The translations under genes and the position numbers were made by a program. Source: JAGNZR01 sp051652785 (lineage in GTDB: Bacteria; Fusobacteriota; Fusobacteriia; Fusobacteriales; Fusobacteriaceae). Taken from it: a stretch of DNA of 64,000 nucleotides. This document shows, piece after piece, positions 57,533 through 64,000 of this stretch (position 1 is the stretch's first letter; each line of letters begins with the position of its first letter). The DNA lies in contig JBOFUX010000045.1 of assembly GCA_051652785.1 (NCBI GenBank), positions 39,021 through 103,020 on the forward strand, given 5' to 3'. Under the pieces are notes generated by a model that had not been told where the DNA came from, made no database searches, and saw nothing but the letters and a program-made list of their open reading frames with translations.

Positions 57533-60130
57533 TTATTTCTTATTTTTTTCTAGTTTATTAGTGTAAAAATCAAAAGTAACTTTATTTTCTTTCTCTTCAT
57601 CTGAATAATTCATTTTGATTATCTCTTTTAACTTAGGTAGATTAAAGTTCGTTCCTATATATTCTATTTCTATATAATATTCTGTTGGAAATAATCCACT
57701 TACATCAAATACTCCTGTATTATCTGGCATTGCCACATCTACTGTTTTATCGTTTAAATCTTTTATTTCTATTAATATATTACTAAATAGCTCATCTTTT
57801 TCTAGTGCTGACAGATTTAATCTACTATCTATTACAATATTTCCACTCAAATTTAACATTGGTTTTATTGGAATATATGCATTTACTGTTGATGAAAATG
57901 CTGATTTCACTTGAATTTCATTAGTTCCCATTGTAAATGATGGTTTTTTTATCGTTGGTTTCAAGCTATATAATAGTCCGTTTGAAATATTTGAGAATAC
58001 TGCTTCTCCGTTTTTATCTGTTGTTAATGTTTCTTGACCTATTGTTACGTCTACATTATCAATTCTTTTTTCTCCCTTATCTAATATATTATTATCATTT
58101 TCATCTATAAATGTTATTACATTTACTCTTGATACATCAATTGAGTCAATTTCCTTTGTTGGATTTCTTAAATCTATTATTCTATCTAAACCTACACTAT
58201 GAGTTCTTGAACCATCTTTATCAAAATTTGATTTAATACTTAACCAATTATCATAGTTCATTGTGAAGCTAAATGTAAATTTGTCTTTGTTTTCTTGTGA
58301 ATATCCTAAATCCACTGTGTAGTCTAACAAACCTAAGAAATTATTGTTGTATACACTTAATGTAGTTTCATAGCTTCCTAATGAATTTGTCCATTTATTT
58401 TCTAATTTTGTATTTACATTATTTAGCCCTGTATGATGTATTGCTAAATTATATGTTTCATCATCATTTGATGCTACTTCTGTGTCTCCTGAGAACAATA
58501 GTCTTTTATACCCTTTTGAGTAACTTGCTCTTAGTCTAGTATTATCTTCTGTACTTTCTATATAACTCTTTTTTCGTTCAACCTCATATCCCAATCTAAA
58601 ATTATTTAAAACATCATATTGAACATCAAAACTTTGTTTTTCTTTTTCATCATAAAATCTTCCGTATTTTTCATCTTTTAAAGTATATTTAAACTTTCCA
58701 TAAGTCGTTTGAAGTGTCCAGTCATATTTTTGTTTGTCATTATAATCTTTTCCTGTATCATAGTTATCAAATGATTTCTCTCCATTTAAACTCATAACAT
58801 AGGAAAATCCATTTACTGAGTTTCCATAAACTAATGATCCAGTTCCATCATTTATATACTTATTCTTTCCATTTATTATTTCTATACCTTGTTTGAATCC
58901 CCCTCCCAATGTTAAATGATCAGAAAATCCATAAAATACTGATACTTCTTTTCTATATTTATCTGTTGAAGAATCTTCATTTAACAAAAATGCGTACTCT
59001 ACTTCATTTTTATTTTGTTGATTATAATCCTCAACTGTTGTTATTATTTTTTTAGTTACTTTTCCATCTGGAGTGTACACAAATAATTCATAGGTTCTAT
59101 CAGAAGTTATTAATGAATCATCAAATATTACCTTTCCATCTTTTTCATTTTTTATAGATAAGGTTGTTTCCATATATTTTAATTCTGCCCTACTTCCTAA
59201 TGGAACATTTTCACTTATTATAACTTTATTACCATCTCTGTAATAACTTTTGTCTTTCTGAAAACTTAATCCCCAGTTTCTACTTCCACCTGCATCTCTA
59301 TTTTCCAATACGAAAGAATGGTTCTTCCAAATATCTTTATACTCTAACTTCGTATTTGTTAAAATATTGTCATTCATATCATATTGTGCTAAAAACTGTC
59401 CATATAATAATCCACCTTGATACTCTAAACTTCCATTCCAATCCTTTGAATATTTACTTTCCCCTTTGGATTTCTTAAACTCTTGTTCTGCCACAACTCT
59501 TACGTATCCTAAATCAAATAAACTTCTTTCTCCTTCATATAATATACTTTCATCTTTTTTATTTAATTGCATTTTCTTCTCTTGAGTTGTTAAATATCTA
59601 TTTATCTCTTCTGGATTCATAAAATTTAATTGCATACTTATTTTTGCATAGGATTCATCTATGTCCATACTGGATAAAAAAAGAGATAAAAATATATCTT
59701 TTCTCAAATATATTTCACCTTTTTCTTCTTTATAACTTCCATTTTCAAAGGCAATTTTTTTCCCATCTTCAGTTATTTCTTGTTTATCCTTATGAATTAC
59801 TATTTCTCTTAAATTACTTCCTAAATATATTTTTAATATTTTTTCATCTTCTTTTCTATTACCCATATTTATACTTTCTAAAAAGGATTTTAAAGGTAAA
59901 TAAACATTTCCATCTTCCATTATTAATTTATAATTATTGTTTACCACTTTATTATTTATTCTTAAAGTGTAATATTCAGTTTCCCCAACTTTTCCATTTA
60001 ATTCATCTTTTAATATTAAATAATCTTCGTTAGAAATGGCATTTGTTTTTCTTAATACTTCTATTTCTTCTAAAGTATATCCTTTTACTAAAATATTAAT
60101 ACATAAAAAAAATAATAATATTTTCTTCAT
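57533..60130 (-). CDS. outer membrane usher-like protein
   Basis: 865 residues with a signal peptide (MKKILLFFLCINILVKG). Residues ~18-50 form a small helical SHOCT-like piece. Then an N-terminal domain with NGNVYLPLKSFLESIN-like elements follows. Residues ~190-650 have the alternating aromatic pattern of a beta barrel, with RDAGGSRNWGLSF. The C-terminal has VNVITFIDENDNNILDKGEKRIDN and carboxypeptidase-like beta domains ending in a strand. This fits the alpha-type usher family (CfaC/TcfC/EcpC length 840-870). It should thread pilus subunits to the cell surface. The chaperone gene upstream is 10 bases away. Confidence 0.75.
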   Translation of the reverse strand: MKKILLFFLCINILVKGYTLEEIEVLRKTNAISNEDYLILKDELNGKVGETEYYTLRINNKVVNNNYKLIMEDGNVYLPLKSFLESINMGNRKEDEKILKIYLGSNLREIVIHKDKQEITEDGKKIAFENGSYKEEKGEIYLRKDIFLSLFLSSMDIDESYAKISMQLNFMNPEEINRYLTTQEKKMQLNKKDESILYEGERSLFDLGYVRVVAEQEFKKSKGESKYSKDWNGSLEYQGGLLYGQFLAQYDMNDNILTNTKLEYKDIWKNHSFVLENRDAGGSRNWGLSFQKDKSYYRDGNKVIISENVPLGSRAELKYMETTLSIKNEKDGKVIFDDSLITSDRTYELFVYTPDGKVTKKIITTVEDYNQQNKNEVEYAFLLNEDSSTDKYRKEVSVFYGFSDHLTLGGGFKQGIEIINGKNKYINDGTGSLVYGNSVNGFSYVMSLNGEKSFDNYDTGKDYNDKQKYDWTLQTTYGKFKYTLKDEKYGRFYDEKEKQSFDVQYDVLNNFRLGYEVERKKSYIESTEDNTRLRASYSKGYKRLLFSGDTEVASNDDETYNLAIHHTGLNNVNTKLENKWTNSLGSYETTLSVYNNNFLGLLDYTVDLGYSQENKDKFTFSFTMNYDNWLSIKSNFDKDGSRTHSVGLDRIIDLRNPTKEIDSIDVSRVNVITFIDENDNNILDKGEKRIDNVDVTIGQETLTTDKNGEAVFSNISNGLLYSLKPTIKKPSFTMGTNEIQVKSAFSSTVNAYIPIKPMLNLSGNIVIDSRLNLSALEKDELFSNILIEIKDLNDKTVDVAMPDNTGVFDVSGLFPTEYYIEIEYIGTNFNLPKLKEIIKMNYSDEEKENKVTFDFYTNKLEKNKK

Positions 60131-60139
60131 TTTTTTTCA

Positions 60140-60826
60140 CTATACTCCTTTAACAATTATTTTTTTTATCTCTTTTTCATTTTCTTCTTTTATAATTATA
60201 ACTTCATTTTTTTTTACTCCATTTATCTTTTTTATATATGTTTCATCTTTTTTTAAAATAATACTATCTATAAATTTTTCATTTTTTATTTCTTTTTTAC
60301 TTTTTTTATTTTCTTTACTTTTTATTTCTTTTAAATATATATTAAGGAGTCCTACTCTTTCTCCATTATTTTTAATTTTTATCTCTATTCCATCTTTTGT
60401 TTCTTCTGTTTCAAAATTAAGTAAAAGTTCAATATTTCCATAATACAAACCTAAATTCATTTTAAACTCTGTTAATATACTCTTTTTCTTTTGTAATGGA
60501 ATTGGTACTTCCTTGACAACTAAAATTTTATTATAAACACCTTCTTTTAATAGAGGACTAGGTTTTATAGCAATTTTAACTTCTTTTTCCTCTTGAGGAG
60601 AGAGAGTTATACTTTTAGGATAAACTTCTATTGTCATCTCTTTTTCTAAAACTTTATTCTCAATATATAACCTATATCTTATTTTTTCCTTCGTTCTATT
60701 TGTTAATACAAAACTTTTTGTTAATCCCTCCTTTGGTAGTTTTTCATAAAAAAATGAAGGATATATGTTGATATACCCAAATATCGATATTACTGATAAA
60801 GCGTACATCAACATATATTTAAACAT
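60140..60826 (-). CDS. periplasmic pilus chaperone-like protein
   Basis: 228 residues. Signal-like N-terminus (MFKYMLMYALSVISIFGYINI). Ig-like N-terminal domain: KSFVLTNRTKEKIRYRLYIE, MTIEVYPKSITLSPQEEKEVKIAIKPS; then EGVYNKILVVKEVPIP and a second domain with VGLLNIYLKEI. This is the usual two-domain chaperone build of alpha-type fimbriae. It precedes the usher by 10 bases. GGAGG is four bases before the ATG, with a TACT tract directly before it. Confidence 0.75.
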   Translation of the reverse strand: MFKYMLMYALSVISIFGYINIYPSFFYEKLPKEGLTKSFVLTNRTKEKIRYRLYIENKVLEKEMTIEVYPKSITLSPQEEKEVKIAIKPSPLLKEGVYNKILVVKEVPIPLQKKKSILTEFKMNLGLYYGNIELLLNFETEETKDGIEIKIKNNGERVGLLNIYLKEIKSKENKKSKKEIKNEKFIDSIILKKDETYIKKINGVKKNEVIIIKEENEKEIKKIIVKGV

Positions 60827-60837
60827 CTATCCTCCAA

Positions 60838-60969
<132 letters not shown>

Positions 60970-60972
<3 letters not shown>

Positions 60973-61482
60973 TGACCCCATTTTTATAGCTATTTTTTTA
61001 GTTGTATCTAAAAAACTTCCTGGTTCTGCTGAAGCAGGTACTCTAATTTTTACTTCTAAAGTTCCTTGGTATGATACATTGTCAGAAGATTTACTAGAGA
61101 ATACCGCATAATCAATTATAACTCCTCCACCAGGACCAGGTGCAGTTACAGTTCTTACTGAACGCTTTATAGTTCCCCCTGTTTCATCAAGCATTCCTAT
61201 TTCTATATTTGATCCTGATATTGTTGAAGCATCAGCTCTTTTTATAGCAAATGTTCCCTCTAATTTTTGGCTATTAGTTCCTCCCATTTGTCCAAAATCA
61301 AATTCCATACTGGCACCGCTTACCCCTGCACTTTTAATAGGTGTTATCGTTAGTTCTGAATTTTTTGCTACAACTTCTCCTTTAATTTTAATCGGTAACT
61401 CTACATCATCAATTGTACCAACAATTGCCGAATAAGACGTTAAAGATAACGCTAATAAAGATAATAATATTTTATTTTTCAT
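60970..61482 (-). CDS. putative major pilin subunit
   Basis: About 170 residues. Start placed at the ATG at 61482 with GGAGGG before it. Signal peptide MKNKILLSLLALSLTSYSA, then a beta-rich glycine/serine-rich body low in aromatic residues: GTIDDVELPIKIKGEV, ASMEFDFGQMGGTNSQKLEG, SYQGTLEVKIRVPASAEPGS, ending IAIKMGS. No cysteine pair. This fits small subunits of chaperone-usher fibres. It lies between the two chaperone genes as in CFA/I-type clusters. Possible own promoter at 61574-61602. Confidence 0.65.
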
Positions 61483-61573
61483 CTTTCCCTCCATTGTTTT
61501 AAATTTAATTTCAAGTAAATTTAAAAATTATATAAAACTACTATTTTAAAAATTTTATTAAAATCTTTTATAA

Positions 61574-61602
61574 TATATAGTGTTAACACGCATTTATATC
61601 AA
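61574..61602 (-). promoter_or_regulatory. candidate promoter of the pilin gene with palindrome
   Basis: Minus strand TTGATA (61597-61602), 17-base spacer, TATATA (61574-61579). The spacer holds GTGTTAACAC (61580-61589), a perfect 10-base palindrome next to the -10, possible repressor site. Confidence 0.55.
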
Positions 61603-61645
61603 AGTAATTGCTTGTTTTCTAAGATTGTTTAAATTTTCAATTTTA

Positions 61646-62374
61646 TTAAAATAATTCAATTATTTTTATTTCCTCTTTTTCTTTTATATCGTATATTCTA
61701 ATTTTAGTTAAACTATTTAGTACTGATGGTGAAGGAGTAAGAGTTATTTCCTTTGAAAAATTAGCTGGAACTCTTCCTAGTCTTTCCCCACCAACTACTG
61801 CTCCATTGTTTCCTATATAACTTATACCCAATTCTTTTCCAATATATGATTGATTTACTAATTTTCCTTTTAAAGTTCCTTTAGCTTTATCAAGTTTTAA
61901 ATTTTCTATATTAATCTTTTCCTTAAAATTAGCTTCACCTACATAACCAGACATTTCTATAATAGGAGTAAAAGCTATCGTAGCATTTCCTTTTATTTTA
62001 TTTTCTTCATTTTTGGATATTGTAGGAATTAATACTGTATCTACTTTTAAATTAAAACTATATTCCCCCGCTGGCGTCCCCTCTGGTGATTTAGCAAATA
62101 TTTTCAAAGGTCTTTTACCATATGCTGGTATTGTTAAAATTTTGGGAGATAATTTTATCCATTTTGACATATCCTTTGTTCCTTTATCTGGAGGATGTAC
62201 CGATATCTTATATCTTATTGGATCTGAACTTTCATTTTCAAAAATTAGTTCGGCAAAAGAATCTTCAACATCTATTCTTTTATCAAAGGATATTGGAGAT
62301 ATTTTTATTCCGTAAGTATTCAAAGGACTCCATAATAATACTGTTATTAATATTATTTTTTTTATAAATTTCAT
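61646..62374 (-). CDS. periplasmic pilus chaperone
   Basis: 242 residues. Signal peptide (MKFIKKIILITVLLWSPLNTYG), then SPISFDKRIDVEDSFAELIFENESSDPIRYKISV and WIKLSPKILTIPAYGKRPLKIFAKSPEGTPAGEYSFNLKV (shown in parts), the Ig-like chaperone N domain; a second domain follows with TLKGKLVNQSYIGKELGI. First gene of the fibre cluster, with AGGGAGTG before its ATG. No strong promoter lies in the 250 bases upstream as presently oriented; an invertible promoter segment begins beyond. Confidence 0.8.
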   Translation of the reverse strand: MKFIKKIILITVLLWSPLNTYGIKISPISFDKRIDVEDSFAELIFENESSDPIRYKISVHPPDKGTKDMSKWIKLSPKILTIPAYGKRPLKIFAKSPEGTPAGEYSFNLKVDTVLIPTISKNEENKIKGNATIAFTPIIEMSGYVGEANFKEKINIENLKLDKAKGTLKGKLVNQSYIGKELGISYIGNNGAVVGGERLGRVPANFSKEITLTPSPSVLNSLTKIRIYDIKEKEEIKIIELF

Positions 62375-62638
62375 TGATTATTCACTCCCTATTTTTTTAG
62401 TTTTTTCTCTAACTACTTTTCTTCATAATTCTTCTTCGAAATTATTTTTACCGTTTTTTTTTACTACTTTTTTTACTATTTAATTATATAAATATTTCTA
62501 CATAAAAAATATTTTTTTATAACAATATTATGAGTCTAAACGTTCTACTTTTTGCCTATTACATCAAGTTTCTTCTAACAAAATAGCTTTTTAAAAATTT
62601 TTAACTCTATGCATTTTAGCTTTTTTAATGGTACTATC

Positions 62639-62660
62639 TTTGTTATTATAGGTATCGTCA
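62639..62660 (+). repeat. left recombination site, copy 1
   Basis: 22-base unit TTTGTTATTATAGGTATCGTC plus A. An exact copy lies 34 bases on; an inverted near copy lies at the right end. With its flank AATGGTACT it matches the right site best. Confidence 0.8.
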
Positions 62661-62672
62661 TATGATGCTCTT

Positions 62673-62694
62673 TTTGTTATTATAGGTATCGTCA
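62673..62694 (+). repeat. left recombination site, copy 2
   Basis: Exact direct repeat of copy 1. With its flank, 62668-62688 is a perfect 21-base inverted match to 63463-63483. Confidence 0.85.
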
Positions 62695-62773
62695 CTAAGG
62701 AAATTTTAAGGGTAATTTAGGGGAAGTTTAGGGGGAATTTAAAATAATTTTAATAGAATTTAAGGAGAGAAAA

Positions 62774-63358
62774 ATGAATAGAGAAGTATATCCAATTACG
62801 GAAAAAGATTTAAAAAGAATAAGAGGATTTCTTATAAAAAAAGATTTGATAGTTTTTTTGGCATTTATAAATATAGGACTAAATACTGGTTTGAGAGCAT
62901 CTGATATTTTAAGATTAAAATTTGAAAATGTTGACGAAAGCGGAGTTTTTAGAATGAAAGAAAAAAAAACTAAGAAAATTAAATTAATTAAATTTAACAT
63001 GATTTGTTTTGAAAATATTAAAATGCTAAAAAATTTTTATGAAAAAAAAGGAATAGAAAATACTGGATTTTTATTTAAGTCATTAAATAGGGTGTCTATA
63101 AAAAATGCTACTGGAACAGCTCTTTCTTATTCGGGTGTAAAAAAGAATTTTAATATGATAAAATTTAATTTAAATATTAATTATTCCATTGGAAGTCATT
63201 CCCTTAGAAAAACTTTTGGTAAAATTATTTATAAAAAAAATAACGATATTGCATTAGTTATGAAATTATTAAACCATAGCTCTTCAGAAATAACTCTTCG
63301 ATATATAGGGATTAATGATGAAGAAATAATTTCTCTTTATGATAATCTTATAATTTAA
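62774..63358 (+). CDS. FimB-like tyrosine recombinase
   Basis: 194 residues: catalytic domain only, like FimB/FimE. The active site is complete: Arg41 (GLRASDI), a Lys-rich beta hairpin (EKKTKK, about 63-68), His142 and Arg145 (SHSLRKTF), His168 (LLNHSS) and the nucleophile Tyr177 (LRYIG). GGAG lies close upstream of the ATG. It lies inside a pair of inverted repeats beside a fibre operon, as in phase-variable fimbriae, so inversion is its probable task. Xer-type or integrase roles are less likely given the short length. Confidence 0.9.
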   Translation: MNREVYPITEKDLKRIRGFLIKKDLIVFLAFINIGLNTGLRASDILRLKFENVDESGVFRMKEKKTKKIKLIKFNMICFENIKMLKNFYEKKGIENTGFLFKSLNRVSIKNATGTALSYSGVKKNFNMIKFNLNINYSIGSHSLRKTFGKIIYKKNNDIALVMKLLNHSSSEITLRYIGINDEEIISLYDNLII

Positions 63359-63413
63359 AAAACAATTATTTTTATTAAAATATATTTAATATGTTTTTTT
63401 ATTAATAAAACAG

Positions 63414-63442
63414 TTGACAATATCAAGTATATATTGTATAAA
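63414..63442 (+). promoter_or_regulatory. outward promoter inside the invertible segment
   Basis: TTGACA (63414-63419), 17 bases, TATAAA (63437-63442), about 20 bases left of the right recombination site. In the present orientation it reads right, into 500 bases with no convincing gene. Confidence 0.85.
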
Positions 63443-63460
63443 TATATAAAATGTTCTAAA

Positions 63461-63490
63461 GGTACCTATAATAACAAAAAGAGTACCATT
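63461..63490 (-). repeat. right recombination site (inverted copy)
   Basis: On the minus strand AATGGTACTCTTTTTGTTAT followed by TATAGGTACC. It matches left copy 1 at about 27 of 30 bases, and left copy 2 exactly over 21. Confidence 0.85.
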
Positions 63491-63706
63491 GTGAAAAGTG
63501 TGTTATTTTAATGTATTTGTGTCGCTATTTTGGTCACACAAGCTTGTTATTGGATTTTTTTACAACAATAAAAGGTATAAAATTTTTATTAATATTTTTT
63601 TGATTCTTTTGATATTTTGATGAGACTGTTTCAGATTTTGATATTTTATAGGAATATCTCATGTTTTTATTTTCTCGCACTTTTATTATTTGGATAACTA
63701 TTTTTT

Positions 63707-63726
63707 TTACAATATATATATTGTAA
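63707..63726. other. 20-base perfect palindrome
   Basis: TTACAATATATATATTGTAA. In the gap 63359-64000, which otherwise holds the outward promoter, the right recombination site and AT-rich sequence without a gene I can support. Confidence 0.6.
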
Positions 63727-64000
63727 TTTTTAATACTGACCGAATATACCAATTAAAATTCACATTTTTACCTTACTTGTGTAATTTAAATATTTTTTTT
63801 TATCGTTATTTTATTACTACAATATAATTTAAAAAGTTTTTTAATTGTTTTTAAAAATTTATCTTACCTCCTTTTAAAACACAATTTATATAATAACATA
63901 TTTTTTGAAATCTAAAAAGTATTAATTTAAACAATTGAAAAAAATTTATAATTTAGTTTTTTATAATTTATTTTAACAACTCTTTTTAGTAATTTTTTTA

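Larger units (their letters stand above)
62628..63490. mobile_element. putative invertible segment with its own recombinase and an outward promoter
   Basis: Inverted repeats (two left copies, one right) flank the recombinase gene. A consensus promoter near the right end reads outward to the right. Inversion would turn it toward the fibre cluster at the left. The gap 62375-62773 holds the left sites and a G-run ladder (62698-62735) but, in its present state, no strong promoter toward the fibre genes. Confidence 0.75.

Noticed and set aside
63511..63603. Short + frame (about 30 codons) downstream of the outward promoter
   Set aside because: No Shine-Dalgarno and no recognisable product; I could not support it as a gene.
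63534..63752. Minus-strand frame of 72 codons at the right end
   Set aside because: It starts with TTG, has no ribosome binding site, is lysine/isoleucine low complexity, and passes through a palindrome.

Overview
The window is low-GC DNA with short Shine-Dalgarno-led genes. It carries a full lysine fermentation operon (kamADE, kdd, kce, kal), a tryptophanase and a type VI-A CRISPR system of the Leptotrichia/Fusobacterium kind. Together these point to a member of the Fusobacteriota, probably Fusobacteriaceae. From memory, Fusobacterium perfoetens is one species recorded as carrying Cas13a; I cannot confirm the species from this sequence.

Layout. 1-7.4 kb: 3' part of tryptophanase, a YbaK-type deacylase behind a two-component system, small membrane and Cys-cluster proteins, a YihY protein and a sodium/solute symporter. 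7.4-14.7 kb: an operon lysC-asd-dapA-dapB-dapH-aminotransferase with a divergent M20 deacetylase, together the acetyl branch of diaminopimelate/lysine synthesis. 14.8-20 kb: an orphan TIR-like protein, pcp with two DUF969/DUF979 permeases, and a TetR regulator facing a secreted MsrAB across mirrored operators. 20-31 kb: the lysine degradation operon (minus strand), headed by a lysine riboswitch, and a divergent NhaC-type antiporter. 31-38.3 kb: a DEDD exonuclease, a ynjBCD/ynjF-like transport cluster and a MATE transporter behind a promoter-terminator leader.

38.5-45.2 kb: the CRISPR-Cas13a locus, all read on the minus strand. The order is a leader-like promoter with a degenerate repeat, a membrane protein of unknown function, cas13a, an overlooked 42-codon ORF, cas1, cas2, a leader promoter, and an array of six repeats whose two leader-proximal spacers are identical. 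The operon promoter is a copy of the array leader plus first repeat, so the cas mRNA should begin with a crRNA-like hairpin. That suggests autoregulation.

45.3-63.5 kb: a minus-strand chaperone-usher-like surface fibre cluster. It holds three chaperone-like proteins, a pilin-like subunit, an usher, a WG-repeat protein, small secreted proteins, a LysM protein and a 2555-residue repeat protein. At its upstream end a FimB-like tyrosine recombinase gene lies between inverted repeats, with a consensus promoter pointing outward beside the right repeat. Inversion would aim this promoter at the fibre genes, so the arrangement looks like a self-contained phase-variation switch. The pilin also has a possible promoter of its own. 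Several intergenic gaps in the window are made of short tandem repeats.
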